Source: Blasia pusilla
Lineage: Eukaryota; Marchantiophyta; Marchantiopsida; Blasiales
DNA length: 64,000 nucleotides
NCBI GenBank assembly: GCA_050084515.1
Contig: CM114273.1
Coordinates: 33,914,001 to 33,978,000, forward strand
Direction of reading: 5' to 3'
Of the stretch, positions 10,440 to 32,207 are shown one piece after another (within the stretch, counting starts at the first letter, position 1; every line of letters begins with the position of its first letter). The position numbers and the translations under genes were made by a program. The notes under the pieces are model-generated. The model ran no database searches and was not told the origin of the DNA. It saw only the letters and a list, made by a program, of their open reading frames with translations.

Positions 10440-12070
10440 CCGGAAAAATTGTAGAATCAAAACTTTGGTTATGATTGTGTCCCAAATTGGCGCGCCCGTT
10501 GAAAGTCATTTGGAGCCAAACTTGGACTCAGTCCAATTGGATCCTAAGATCCAATTCCGGACGCAAAAGGCGCTTGGTAAAGGGAAATCTCCATCCTCAA
10601 TTGGAACTGTGGTTCCGAATGGCCTGTTCCTTACATCCCAATCGGTCAGCAAAAAGTGTAGAATCAGAACCCAAGTTCTGATTGTGTCCCAAACTGCCGT
10701 ACCCGCTGAAGGTTATTTGGAGTCAAACTTAGTTTGAATCCAATTGGATCATAAGATCCAATTTCGGAAGTAGAAGGCGTTCGGTAAAAGGAAATCCCCA
10801 TCCTCGATTAGAATTGTAGGTCTGAATGGCTTGCTCCTTGCATCCCAATAGGTTAGCAACAAGTGTAGAATCGAACTTTAGTTCTCATTGTGTCCCAAAT
10901 TGCCGCGCCCGCTAAAGGTCATTTGGAGCCAAATTTAGTCGGAATCCAATTGGATCCTAAGATCCAATACCGGTCGCAGAAGGTGTCCGGTAGAGGGAAA
11001 TCCCCATCCTCGATTGCAAGTGTAGTTCTGAATGGCCTGCTCCTTGCATCCCAATAGGTCGGCAACAAGTGTGGAATCGAAACCTTAGTTCAGATTGTGT
11101 CCCAAAATGTCGCGCCCACTGAAGGTCATTTGGAGCCAAACTTAGTCGGAGTCCAATTGGATCCTAAGATCCAATTTTGGTCGCAGAAGGCGTCCGGTAA
11201 AGGAAAATCCCCATCCTCGATTGGAATTGTAGTTCTGAATGGCCTGCTTCTTACCTCCCAATAGGTCGGCGGACATTGGAGAATTGAACCTTAGTTCTGA
11301 TTATGTCCCAAACTGGGGCGCCCGCTCAAGGTTATTTGGAGCCAAACTTTGTCTAGTCCAATTGGATCCTAAGATCCAATTCCACCGTAGAAGGCGTCCG
11401 GTAAAGGGAAATACCTATCCTCGATTGCAATTGTAGTTCCGAATGGCATGCTTCTTACATCCTAATAGGTCGACAACAAGTGTGGAATCAGAACATTAGT
11501 TCTGATTGTGTCCCATACTGCCACGCTCGCCGAAGGTCACTTGGAGCCAAACTTAGTCTAAGTCCAATTGGATCCTAAGATCCAATTCCGGTTTTAGAAG
11601 GCGTCCGGTAAAGGGAAATCCCCATCCTCGATTGGAATTATAGTTCCGAATGGCCTGCTCCTTACATTCCAATAGGTCGGAAACAAATATAGAATCGGAA
11701 CGTAAGTTCTGGTTGTCCAATTGGAATGGAAGATCCAATTCATGCCCCAAAAGGCGTCCGGTAATATTAAATCCCAAGTTTTTATTGGAACCGTGGGTCT
11801 GAATGGCCTGTTCCTTACATCTGAATAGGTCGGCAACAAGTGAAGAATCGGAACCCTAGTTCTGATTATATCCTAAACTGCCGTGATCGCTGAACGTCGT
11901 TTGGAGCCAAACTTAGTCTGAGTCCAATTGGATGCTGAGATCCAATTCTGGCCGTAGAAGGTGTCCAGTAAAGGGAAATCCCCATCCTCGGTTGGAATTG
12001 TAGTTCCGAACGGCTTGCTCCCAAGATCCCAATGGGTCGGTAACAAATGGAGTTTCGAGCTCAATTGGAA
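10440..12070. repeat. ~206 bp satellite, eight units
   Basis: Eight units share a core at 10534, 10741, 10947, 11154, 11359, 11565, 11718 and 11925 (offsets 207, 206, 207, 205, 206, 153, 207; the sixth interval lost about 53 bp). Each core has arms AATTGGATC and GATCCAATT around CTAA, a perfect 9 bp inverted repeat in most copies. Units also share GTCCGGTAAAGGGAAATCCC, a TAGTTCCGAATGGCCTGCTCC-like block and a CCCAATAGGTCGG block. There is no coding potential; short open frames follow the repeat period. Confidence 0.9.
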
Positions 12071-14780
12071 CTAGAGTTCCGATTTCTTTTTCTTGGCACT
12101 CGCTGGGAGCTTCTCCGAGGCCGAACCATCACATTGCGCTGTCAACTTCAGGGCTATCTCTGCCAGTAGAAACCAAATACTTCCGAGTTCATTTGGAACT
12201 AGAGTTCCAAACGCCATTCAATGACATTCCAGTAGAACAATAGTTCCAAATGATGTAGAAATGTCAGTAGGATGTATTCCAAAGCCGGAACAACTCCTTT
12301 GGTGGGCAGTAGTAGGTCTACCGCAACAAGACTTTACAGATTCTTGCCGGATGGGGAGAAATGGGGTTGGGGCGGAGGGTCCATGAGGCCAAGATTCTTT
12401 GTTTCTTTAACTTGAGAATGCTTTGGAATTAGGTCTTAAGCTCTGATTTGGCTGACGAACGCACAAACCTTGGCAGAGTCCGCACTCATTCGTCTGCCAC
12501 CTCCTTTGCTGTGAAGTCGCGAAATAAATTAGTTTATGTTGCAAATATTGCTTTGACGGGTGTACAACGACTTTAACCACATCACACGCTAGCCTTCACT
12601 ATCCCGAGATGTCCAAAGAAATGACCAAAATAAACACTGTCAACATCAATCTTAACGTTTTAACTTCAAGATCATACTATATAGGCCGTCGGCGACTAAA
12701 AGAGACTTGATTGGTTGCAAAAGAACTTGAATATATGACCCTATTTAAATGGATTTAAGTCCTTATTTTACTTGTACGCATCACTTCAAGAAAGTCAAAA
12801 ACCCAGTAATGTTTTAATTTACCAGGAATGTCAAAATTGGTGTTTTATTCTCTATCAAAATCTCACATCAGGGAATATATAGATGGAGGGCTTCAACACA
12901 GTTTTTCCTTTGGAGGGCTTCCATCCTTACTTCCATAGCTTTCCCTCGTTCATTCATTTTTCCCTTTCCCTAGTCAAATTTATTCATAGAAGGCCCTTGG
13001 GATGATCCCTAGTGTCTTCTTGCACCCTATACGTAGGAGGAAGGCTACACATGACAATTAGCGGACAAACACGACTTGCTACGACGATGATTGGAACCCT
13101 TGACAAGCACAACTCAATCCTCATTGAAGCAAAAGCGAGTGAGAACTCTTAGAGTGCAGGGGATCCACCCACAATAAAGGATTTAACCAAACAAGACAAA
13201 AACCTTGTCATAATGGACCTTCGTAAAGGATATTACGGACGGGAAGGGACAAGGTACCAACCCATCAATTCATGCCATGTTTCACAACTCTAGAGGTTCC
13301 TTAGATCTAAGGTAGAGGAATCACATGCTTGGGTGACGACTTGGATTTTACATTCCTTGATGAAACACAAAAACATGACTCCAACAAGAACACCAACACA
13401 AAAAAATTCCAAGCTATAACATTCACAACCTACCTACCAACACCAACAACAAAGGAAATAGAGGACTAGCTGGTATGCCTCATGACACCCTACTCGCAAC
13501 CCTTTGTCTCCATGGGAAAGATTGATGAAGAGAAGCACTTCTTGTGGATCAAGCTACCAAAAGAAACAAGACTTCAAAATAATCTCTTCATAACACGTTG
13601 TTATTTTAATCTTATTGCACTTAAATGAGACTTCCCTTATGAAACTCTCAATTTTCATAGCTAAAGTGGTTGATAAAGGGGATATCCTAGTGGTTGGAGA
13701 CTTGAACAAGAGAAAAAACTAGAAATCAAGCTCCAATCTATTTACCAATCAATATCGGGGAAGAGGCACAAGAAGAAGAAACTAGACTACAACTCTCTCA
13801 TAAAGGAGGAATTTCACCTACATCTTCAATACATATTAGAGGAGTCATAGAAAAAATTGGAGAGAGGCTTTTGGAATTATGCTTTACCCATTGTTTAGCC
13901 CTTGGCAATGACATCCTTCTCTAGCCTCAAGAGGTCGAAAGTCTAAGGGATACTTAGAATTCGAGACAAGAATCTCAAAGTCAATCGTGAAATACCTCAT
14001 TGGTGAAGTATATTGGCTCACAATATTGGTTTCTGATGTCACAGCTATCCCTATGTTGGAATCTAACCATGAACCAATCTATTTTAATGAGTGCCTCCAA
14101 AGCTATGCCCATCATAGGAGAGCAAGATATTCCACTTGATTTACAATATATTGATTTAATGAACTATTAAATCAATATGTGGTTACAATTTAGTTTGATT
14201 TTTATTTCTAGAGGCAAAAGAGTCAAAAAAGGAAAAAAATCCCTCCTTCGAAAAAAAATCCTCTAATTTGACTATAAAATTATTTATTTTTAAATTCAAG
14301 AACAATTATCTACCTTTTTTTACTCAAGATGCAATGGTTGGATATTTTTTCCCAAAATGAATTTACAAGATGACTCAAGGTATGTCCATCTCTCTATACT
14401 CCCTTATAATTCAAACAATCTCAATTGAAGAAGGAAGATTAGGATTCATTCAAATGTAAGGAAAAAACCTCACGAACAACAAAATATATGGTGCTCAATT
14501 TAGCAAGGACTTGGAAAATTAGTCATGATCATGAATCGCAAGAAAAAGGACTTTGGTGTGATCAACCAAAGTTGAATCTAGACTAGGCAATTACAAGATT
14601 AGAATGGACAACAAAACATTTATGGTATCAACACTAGTCAAGACGGATAGGTGCCTTGAGACAAACCTTAGGAGAAAGAGGATATAGCCACTTGTATAGA
14701 CATAAGACTGGGCCGGATAGATGAAATATCTTTGAGCCAAGCTCCGAGTTAAGGACGAGAAATAAGGAAGTCGAGAGTAG
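12071..14780. other. No gene seen
   Basis: Non-coding, moderately AT-rich sequence. The left edge has two copies of the short palindrome GGAACTAGAGTTCC (about 12068 and 12189). I see no long frame, no RNA gene and no recognisable element in the rest. Confidence 0.5.
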
Positions 14781-14781
14781 T

Positions 14782-16813
14782 CAAGATGGACGAGACATCA
14801 TGACGTGTATCTACTCCCTTTGTCTTATATGTTGTTGAAGCTTGCATTTAGTGGGTCACCCTCTCCTTATTCATCTGCTCCCAAACACACTTAGATTGGA
14901 CATAATTTTGGTCACCCAGCCTTGCGTTTCTCGAGTCTTCGTCTTGTGTGATCCTTCAAGCAAGTCCTTCAAGACTTGAGACAAACTTGCTTGATAAGTT
15001 TAGGAACCTAAAACGGCACCAGTATGCTTGGCGGTTCCAATCGCCCCATAGACTTTGAACGAGTCTCTAACCAGAACTCATTATCTTAGTCACGGATCAA
15101 AGTCCAAGGTTGATGTCCATAATTAACCCACCTGAACTTGACTTGGTGTCCAATCTTGAAGTCAATCTTTTAATACACCCTGTGCCATTGTTTCATCCCC
15201 ACGGTTCTCCAAGGTGGGGTTCACGTTCCAAACATCCTTGGAGACCCTCCCCCTTATGTATGTATATATATGTATATATATATATAGTTCTAGAGATCCC
15301 AATCCTCTCCCTACATTTTGAAAAGTCCTCTTGGACCATTCCTTGTGGCCCTCAACCTAACTATCATTCTGATAGCTTGCGATGGTTTATAGATCTTTGG
15401 TTATGTGTTTGTCCAAATCTTTGGTACTTTGGAAATGTCTTCTCCGAAACTTTCCAACATCACCTTATTCATCCTGAACGCATCTTACGTACAGTCGTTA
15501 TGACCTCAAACACTAAGAACTTCCAAACGCATGGTCAAGTTCCAAGTTAGGTTACGGTTCCCTTGATGCCCAACTCTTATGGGGCTTGAACTCTTATCAA
15601 GTCCCTTTTGATCTCTGATCTCATTGTGTTAGATCATGACCTTCATCATTTGAGACGCCGCTTAAAGCCCCCATCTCGCTTTGCAATTCATATCTCATTT
15701 TTAAATCTCCAACGCGCTTCCATCCTAGTGTGAGCCTATTAAAGTTCTAATGTTCTACGTTGGCGCATGTTTGGTTATGAGGGCCGTGATATAAGATGGG
15801 CGGGACGTCATGAGACTTGTCGCGCCCCTACTCTCCTTGAACGTCAATCTTTAGTGTTGAAGCGTGCGTTCAGTAGGTCACGAACTCATCGCTGATCTGC
15901 ACCCAAACATGCACTCTCGTTAGTCGGGCCTGGGTCAACCAGCGTTCCAACCCACCGAGTCCTCAACTCGGCGTCTCATCAAGCTCAACTTCCTTAGTTC
16001 CTAGTTTCCAAAACATGGCAAGTCCTTCAAGACTTGGAACAGACTTCTGGTTAGTCCAGGGATCTGAAACGGCACTTGCGCGCCTAGCGATCCCAACTGT
16101 TCAACGGTCCTCGGGTGAGTTCCGAACCGAGACCCAAGTAATTGAGTCGCAGGGTGGAATCCAAGAGGGATGTCTAAATCGCCTCAATGGACTTGGTGCA
16201 GGTTTTCCAACCCAACCCCCAAACTCGCGTTCCGTTCCATGCCCTTGAACCGCCCCACGGCGCCCAAAGTGAGATTTGGGTTCCAAGCACTCTCGGAGAC
16301 CTTCCCCCTTACTAGTACTTCTGGGGTTCTCCAATAACCCCTCCTCTTTGGGAAAAGAGGGTCGGCCCTTCATTGTGGCCCTCAACCCGACTCCACTTAT
16401 AGTCGTTTTCGGGTTGTATCTCGGCCGCTACTTATGCCTTTGCAGCGATCTTTGGTGTGTTTGGATCGGTTCTCCATAAGCTTTCCAAAGCACCCTTATT
16501 TGCTCCAAACGCATCTCGACGCTAAAAGTTATGGCCATAAATACAGTCGGAAACTCTCAAACGCTAGTGGCGTTCCAAATCCGGATCTTCCTTTTGGCAA
16601 CCCACTTCCTAGACTCGACTTCTTTCAAGTCTCATTCCGCGTTTGATCCACGTTTCTCAGTTGCGACCATAACATCTGAAGCGCGACTCCTCGCTCGCGT
16701 CTCGTCTCTTGTCTCCTCTTTAAGACAACTCCAACGCGCAAACCATCTTAGCGTGAGCCCGCTAATGTTCCGATGTTCCGTTTGGCACTTGTTTGGTCAT
16801 GAGGGTCACGACA
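14782..16813 (-). mobile_element. Tandem pair of ~1 kb LTR-like units
   Basis: Two related units follow each other: about 14782-15792 (more decayed) and about 15793-16813. Both contain, in order, an AAGATGGNCGNGAC leader, a CTACTCYCYTTG block, a TTNAGTGGGTCAC/TTCAGTAGGTCAC block, a CTTCAAGACTTG block and a GAGGGYCNYGA end. The second can be bounded as 15818-16813 with TGTCG...CGACA ends. Both are in opposite orientation to the solo LTR at 59376-60384, with which the second shares its sequence throughout. No matching target-site duplication is visible. Apparent frames of 60-146 codons in this interval are not genes. Confidence 0.65.
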
Positions 16814-19800
16814 CTAGTCATAAAATACAAAGTTCAACAAAACAATCATAAAACTCCATATTGTAAGAATCACACACCTTAACTATAAGGCATACGAAAC
16901 ATAAGTTGGGATTCCAAGAGAAATTTGGAAAAGCAAAATGGAAGAAATCTCCTAAGAGACTTCCTCAAGTCTTCTTAGAAGATAATTGGTCAAAAGCGAG
17001 TTTATCAAAGATGAAACACATTTGGATTGCAACCTCGCTTTATCCGTGCTTCAATTTGGGTAAATAGTTTGGGAGGTAATTTCATAGGAAGACAATATTC
17101 ATAGTAGGTCCCAAGTCCCCCAAGTGGGGAACTTGGGACCTACTAATGCTACATTAGTTCATCCATTCACCAAGCCATGTGTGATTGATAAGATTTTTGA
17201 GTCTCAACCCAAATCTTCCACTCACAAAACTCGATCAAAGTCTCTTTGCGGGCTTGCAAGGAGGAGTAGAGGTTGAGCTCTACGAGCATAGAAATGTTTC
17301 AAAATTGTGTCACATACAATATGCAAGCATGAACCATTAAATCAAATTGTGGAGATTATTATTATAATTTATGTTATTCAAGAGATGAAACATTAAAAAA
17401 ATTCATCAACATGAGGATCCTCATGCGTCAAACTTTCATTTCATCCATCCACCTAGCCCAGTAGAAAAAGTTTGCATCCACTCATGATGAAAATGAGCAC
17501 TTATTTTCTAAGTGCCCAATTTTGGAGATTGAGTATAACTTGTGCATGACAATTACATTTCTACAATGCATGGATGTCTAAAATCTCAAGAGACACTACT
17601 CATGCAATCAAGAAGAGAATGACCTCATCCACGAAACAAAGCACCAAAGTCTCAAGAGAGCCAACTCATGTAATCGAAGAAAAAGACGCTTCATAACCCT
17701 AAGAAAGATAACTTTTGTCATCCTTGGAATGGATACCGACAAATCTTAAGACATCGATGCTACAAAAGTCTTATGAAGAACTCCTTATATAGTCCAAGAA
17801 ATAAATACCTCAAAATCTATATCTATCTTTGAGTTTTCATTTCTGTAGAGAATTACTAGTTAGCATATTCGTGCTTGCGTACGAAAATTACATTTCTGAT
17901 AATTTAAATTATTTTTTTAAATTGAAGTTTGATCATTACTTTTTTAAATCTTAAAAGAATAAAAACATTTCACTTTTAAATAATAAGCAACTCTCCTAAA
18001 TAATTTCATTCCTCCATAAAAGTTTGAACAATATTTACTCTTCCTCTTCTCACCAAAATAAAATCCACTAACTAGCTTATAAATCAATATTAATTAATGA
18101 AATAATTTCTCTTTTCCATTCCAATTAATTTTGCTTTCACAAAATATGAAATATAAATAAACCTATAATTTAAAAAATCACTTTGAATTTTAAATATTAT
18201 TTCTTTTGTTTTAATCTTAGAAGAGTAATGTTAGTCCACTCTTCTAAGTTATTCCACTCAACTAAAATTTAAATGATATCCCACTTCCCTAAATATGTCC
18301 ACCCTTCCATAAAATTCAAATAATATATATTCCTTCTCCATTAAAATTCATTTCCCCTTCCCACCAAATACAGGAAAAAATTATAGATTATTTATTTACT
18401 TTATTATGTTTCTTTTTTGTACACTTAGCATCATCAATTATGATATAAAACAATAAAATTATTTTCCTTTTCCATTCAAATTATTTTTTCTATCCATCTA
18501 ATGCAACTTAAAAGGAACAAAGTTGAAACATGTTACTATTTTGTTTTGTTATCCCACTATTTTATCTTAGTGTACTTAATAGCCCATTATATTATAAATA
18601 TAGCATGAAATCTCAAAGGCAGTTGAAGTCGTCTTCTTGCTAACTAAGATGCCACAAAGTTGGCCAGAGACCACCATTTTCCTTTTGGAAGGAACATGGA
18701 GGACGCTTATCAAGAAATTTCAAGATAGGAAATGCCGAAAGCATTAAGCTTTCATATAAACTATCTACTATTCTAAACCTTTCCTCCGTTGTTATTTAGT
18801 TAGTTGTAACTATGGTTAGTTGTGCAAACTATGGTTGGAAATTCACCATAGTTTCAAGCCTCTCAGCTCAATTAAATTACTAGTTATCTCTTAACCATTC
18901 TTGTTAGTTCTACTTAGGTTAATTGTGCTCATGATATACCTGACGTGTTGCCTTGCCCATAGTGTGTTGGCCTACTATGATATTTTAGCCCTTCCACCTC
19001 CCCTTCAACTAGCCCCTTCTAGGAAATTATGTAACTCTCTATCTTTCCTACTTGTTTGACTCACTTCTACTCCTACCCTCTAAGGCAACGTGTCTTCAGA
19101 TTAGCTCCTACATACCTAAACCTTAATAGTGCCCTTGATCAACTAAGAAGCAATATGTGTTAGCGTGAGAGACTGCTCCAAGAACCAATCTACCACCGAC
19201 TCCCGCATCTTTGTTTCAATCGCCTCTCTTTAGATCTTGTGTAATCTATTAAGGTGTTGCTTTGCCAAGCACCTAGTTCTCAATAGAAGTTATATACTAG
19301 TCTGGCATGCGATCCATTTCAGATTTGCTCTTTCAGGTCTGTAAGTGAATACCCTCATGTGCATGATTTAGTGGAAGATCTTGTCGAAATATACTATCTT
19401 TCTGTGCTTTTAAAATTTTAAAAGTGAATCCTGCTTCTCTCAGATCTCTAGAGAAGTAGGATTATGATTTCAACAGAGAAAGTCCATGAGAAAACACAAC
19501 AAGTGTACGGTTAGTCCTATAATCATTTCAAAGCTTGATGCGACACTATGATTGTGGTTGGAGATTAGGAGAGAACTTGTACATCAACCTAATCGGCAAG
19601 AAATCTTCACCTCCCACGTTCTTTGCTTATCCTTTATAATGGCTAACATATTAACTCACTCATTCCAATTTCACTAGTCAATTTGCTAGTCAAAGAAGGA
19701 AATGCACACATGGTGAAAAAGACGAGGATAAGTAGTGCCTAACACGTGATGATTGAAGGGGGATCATGGAGTTAAATCGATATACATCATCCCTGGATTC

Positions 19801-20167
19801 TCAATAGGGAACTAAGTTCTCCAATATACAATAGAAGAATAGAGTGGATCTAGTCTCGTCCCTAGAAAATAGAGCTACCCACTAACCTCCCTATGAAAGA
19901 TGCATCCCTTTCGTATTGACCTACCCAACTCGCCATTCATTATGTATCACATTTAGCATAGCATGTACACAAGTGATAGCCTCTCTTTTCCTCTGAAATC
20001 ATTGCATTTGCGCAGTGGCAACCCATGGCACTACAAGCATCCGACCATCCAAAACACCCATCATCTCTTACCCTTTTACGTTCGTCTCACCCAATCACTC
20101 ACTATTTCGAAACTCATGCCAACATAACATGAATGAATGAGTGAGTTAATGGATGGATGGATACTCC
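16814..20167. other. No gene seen; AT-rich intergenic DNA
   Basis: Strongly AT-rich, particularly 17880-18600, with no coding frame, RNA gene or clear repeat. The right end borders the stop codon of the minus-strand VTE1 gene at 20168, so its 3' UTR probably occupies the last few hundred bases. Confidence 0.5.
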
Positions 20168-28475
<8,308 letters not shown>

Positions 28476-28540
28476 TCTTCCAATCCCTCGTACCCTTTCT
28501 CTCCGTCTCTCTTTGCGTCGCACTCACAGCTTCTTTCCCA

Positions 28541-28577
<37 letters not shown>

Positions 28578-29080
28578 AAAGTCTCATGGCCAATGAATCA
28601 TCTCATCTCTCTCGCTCTCTCTCTCTCTCTCTTCTTCAAAGTCTCGTGGCCAATGAATCATCTCATCTCCCTCGCTCGCTCGCTCTCTCTCTCTCTCATC
28701 TAAACCATCTCTGATTGATTGATTAATTGAACTCCGAAGTCGTGGGAGTTTCTTTCTCGCACTGAGTATCACCGCGACTGCCAGTCCAGCAGCGGAGGAG
28801 GGAAGCCACGAACGCGGACTCCTCGACGGCCGCACACGCGCGATCGAGCCAAGAATCCAAAAGGGCAACGGCAGGGGAAGTCTGGTCACTGGTGACTGAG
28901 GAGGCTACAGAGATCCAAAAGGGGAACGAAAAGGGCGGGTCTTGGGACTTGAGGGCGCGCCACGCCGCAGGATCGGATTGGTCGTGCCCTGAAGGTGGGC
29001 CCGCGACGAATGGTAGCCACGTCACGACAACCGGGCCGTGACAAGTCATCGGGTTGGGGGATGACTCGTCTCCTTGTCAC
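28476..29080 (-). promoter_or_regulatory. Presumed VTE1 promoter and 5' UTR with CT/GA repeats
   Basis: Immediately upstream of the VTE1 start codon lie two CT/GA microsatellite blocks (about 28545-28578 and 28611-28631) separated by a 65 bp unit present twice (TTCAAAGTCTCRTGGCCAATG, about 28575 and 28635), then a GC-richer stretch to about 29080. GA-rich 5' leaders are common in plant genes. CCAAT occurs in both 65 bp copies on the plus strand. No TATA box stands out. The role is inferred from position only. Confidence 0.35.
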
Positions 29081-29516
29081 AAGTCAGCATTGGTGTGGGT
29101 CCCCCATTTGTGGTGGCAATCTTATGAGTTGACAGGCTTCCTCGTTGGGATATGAGGGTTTGTATCTAATCGGTTTTTGGGACGGGCTTTGGAGGTGCCG
29201 GTGCTAGAGGCCCGTCTAATAGTAGTCATAGTTTCTAGGAGTTGCAAATATTTGTGAGTTTAGTTGATAAGTGGAATGCCCCCTTCTTCTTTTGGGGCGC
29301 CAGTTGTGGCCTCTGGGTACTTGACTTTTTGAGTCCCCCTCTTTTGTTTTTCGTTGGGTTCATCTATTTGTGAGTTTTTCGCCTACATATGGGACTTCGT
29401 ACTTGTTTGAGGTTGGTAATTTAGTAGTTTGTTGAGTTCGTTTTTTAATTGTTTGTTGTCTTTTGCATTCAATAATGCATTCTTCTTAGGATCTCATTAC
29501 TTTTCTTCACCCCCTT

Positions 29517-30332
29517 TTAAGATTTGTTTGTACAATAAAGTGGATAATTACATATGGGAAAATGTCCGATATCTAAACAACGAGTAAGATGCTCGTGCAA
29601 TGCACCCATAATTTCATCTAAGAATTTGAAAGGCATAGAAAAGTAACATCCATTGACCCGACAACATAGACATATTAGATGGGACTTAAGTGGCTGATCA
29701 ATAATGACGGTAAAGGGATGGCCTATTAAATAACATCTAAAATGCGCGACAGCCCACACTGCAGCCAAGCACTCACCCTCATACGAGTTATACTTCACCT
29801 TAGTAACTTTGTTCGAGTGACTAGCGCAAGCCACCACGACCTCTCTATCCTCATCGTCATGCTGAGTGAGCACCGCTCCAAGCCCCAACATGCTCCAATC
29901 TGTATGCAACTGGAAAGGACGCCCCCTAATAGGTCTCCTCCATATGGGCGTAGATATCAACCTGTCCATGAGCAACTGAATTTCTCTCTCTTGCTTATCC
30001 TCGCAATGCCACTCGTGATCCACCTCGGTCAGCAAGGTTAGCGGCTTCGCAATCAAACCGAAACCCTTGACATACCATCGATAGAAGTTTTCCAATCCTA
30101 TGAATGCACGAACTCGATTCACATCTATGGGGAGTGGAATGCGTGAAATAGCCTCTATCTTTGTCTAATGTATACAAAAGCCACCTGGGTATTTTGTATG
30201 ATCCATGTACTCAATCTGATCGTAAAAGAACTTGCATTTGCCTAGGTTTAGCTTCAACCCATGTAACTTCAATCATCAAAACATCTCCTCTAGATGTGGA
30301 TCATGCTCCTCAACCGTGGCACTAAAGACTAT
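29517..30332 (-). mobile_element. Gypsy RT/RNase H fragment
   Basis: Reading on the minus strand, the fragment starts inside the RT catalytic loop (the second Asp of YIDD, then IIVFS), continues through the RT thumb (VRAFIGLENFYRWYVKGF) and into RNase H (LHTDWSMLGLGAVLTQHDDE, YNSYEGECLAAVWAVAHFRC), and stops near 29517. It has stops and a damaged DHQPLKW motif (IDQPLKS). At 30333 it abuts the 3' end of element 1. It is a separate copy of the same family, closest to the RNase H of elements 1 and 3. Confidence 0.8.
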
Positions 30333-30653
30333 GATGTCTGTCGTGCGCATACACATCGCTACACAATATACATCAGCTGTCATCGAACACACACACAAAC
30401 ACACACGATCTCATGCTAACTCATGGCATCCATACACATAGGCGAGAAGTACCAAAATATCTCCAATCGCCCCCCTAGCTGGTGGTTAGGTCCCTTTAAC
30501 TCCATATAGCCATCTATCCCTACCTACCACAACATACATCTCTAGGACGCTAAGAGCAAAAAGGCCGAGTGCTCATGTGGCCCCATCGTTAGTCGTCTTC
30601 CTGTCATCCATGTCACAAAAAAATTCAGAATCAAAAGTGACCTAGTATCTCCT

Positions 30654-31082
30654 CTATGTACATCTGGGACACATCCATCGTCCCCAAGGAACCCTAGTGA
30701 GAGGTGGCGTCAGACATGCCATATGCCAACCTCTCAAACATCCATCACAGACTAGCATCGTAGCCGCACCACGGGCAGAACCACACAACATACAACGCAA
30801 GCCTGTAGGAACTACAGCTAAGCTCGGATCTACTGTACCATCAATGTTAGGAAGGTGACATGGCGCACAATTACGCACATGATCCTTCCATACCATACCA
30901 TCGCGTCCCTCCAGCAAGAGAACACCGGATGGCAAAACGTCACGCACTCTTAGGATAGTGCGCCTGCTAGTCACATCCAACGTCGTCGGTGCCGTTTGCT
31001 GCAAGTAGACATAATATCCTTGATGAAACCTCCGGATAGTTGTTCGATAACCACCACCCCGAATAGTCGCATACCTCAACAT
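30654..31082 (-). pseudogene. Element 1 integrase C-terminus plus PHD finger
   Basis: An open segment of 142 residues. Residues ~1-60 match the GPY/F-like integrase tail of the family (YYVYLQQTAPTTLDVTSRRT; the sister copy has GDYVYLQQ). Residues ~92-141 form a complete PHD finger: CMLC, then LVCDGC, GWHMACLTPPL, VPWGRWMCPRC, giving the Cys4-His-Cys3 zinc ligands in canonical spacing. PHD fingers read histone H3 tails, so this module, in the place where other gypsy elements keep a chromodomain, probably guided integration or interaction with chromatin. The open frame ends at a TAG right after the finger. Confidence 0.8.
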
Positions 31083-31091
31083 ATCCCGATA

Positions 31092-32195
31092 CTACACAAT
31101 TTCCAGGTTCTTGAACGCCATGGGCATCACTCTCTGAAACAACTCAACCCTTTGAGAACATGCTCGCATCCATACATTTGGGTCATCAAGGTCTAGCACC
31201 TCACCAGCATCTCGACGAATGGCCGCAGCTAAATCTGGCTCTCGACCATAAAGTAGCAAGTACGATGAAAAAGATGTTAAGGATGCCTGCCTGCTAAATC
31301 TGTATCCCATCGCCAACCACGGCAACTGGAGGTCCCAATCTCCTAGGTGACCTCTCTACAAGCCATACTTGCGTAAACCCCTCTTCACCATCTTCACAAC
31401 TCTCTCCGCTAATCCATCCGCCTCAAGATGATCTCGCAAAGTTGTGCGGTGGTCGATCAGCGCCTGATCCCACAAGGCTTGAAACTCACCGCAAAACTTG
31501 GTACCCTGGTCTGTCAACACCTCATCCGGTGTGCCATAATGACTCGGAACTCTATCAAGGAAGGCATAAGCTACTCCCTCACTCGCTTTGTCAGGCAATG
31601 CAACCAACTCAATCCACTTTGAGAAGTGCTCGACCATCACCAACACATAACGACTATGACGCTCTGTCAAAGGCAAAGGTCCTGAAAAATCCAAACTCCA
31701 TCTATACCCTAAGTCCATGATCGATAATGGATGTAACTGTGGAGTCGGAGCATTGAACGATGCTCGGACCCGATCACCCACCATGCACCTGGCAACAAAC
31801 TGCTGAACGCCAGTCTGCATGCCTCGCTACCAATACTAAATCTGGAGCAAACTGTACATCCGCTTCACCCCAAAGTGACCCAACTCCTCGTCGGCATGAT
31901 GCACTAGTCATGCTCTCTGTAAAGGATGTGACACTACGTGTACTCTACCATCCTCCCAAACCCTCAAAACATGTGTCCCCTCCCAACGGAACCGCCTGGC
32001 GCACTGTAGGATCCGATCCCGCTCTCTAGCACCCACGATGCTCGCAACGCTGCCGATATGAAGGTACTCCAAGACTACTCCATCATCATGAATATCTCGA
32101 CCACTTATCGTCTCCTCACTGGCCTCGAGATCCAAGGACTTTCCACAAGACCTCACCATTGAACTCTCCACACTCTGGCTCTCCATAGCCAACAT
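31092..32195 (-). pseudogene. Element 1 integrase, broken
   Basis: Three consecutive segments (32195-31908, 31820-31356, 31325-31092) carry the upstream linker, the core with WSLDFSGPLPL (first Asp), VLTDQGTKFCGEF (second Asp) and DGLAERVVKMVKRG (Glu), and the AMGYRF...LLLYGREPDL C-terminal block. Frameshifts and a stop separate them, and the N-terminal His/Cys zinc region is interrupted. Confidence 0.8.
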
Positions 32196-32207
32196 GCCTA
32201 AATAGGC

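Noticed and set aside
15110-15550. 146-codon open frame on the plus strand
   Set aside because: It lies inside an LTR-like unit that has a relative without this frame.
28476-28523. GTG at 28521-28523 as the VTE1 start
   Set aside because: Plant nuclear genes rarely start at GTG and a TGA stands just upstream; the ATG at 28475 is the first in frame.
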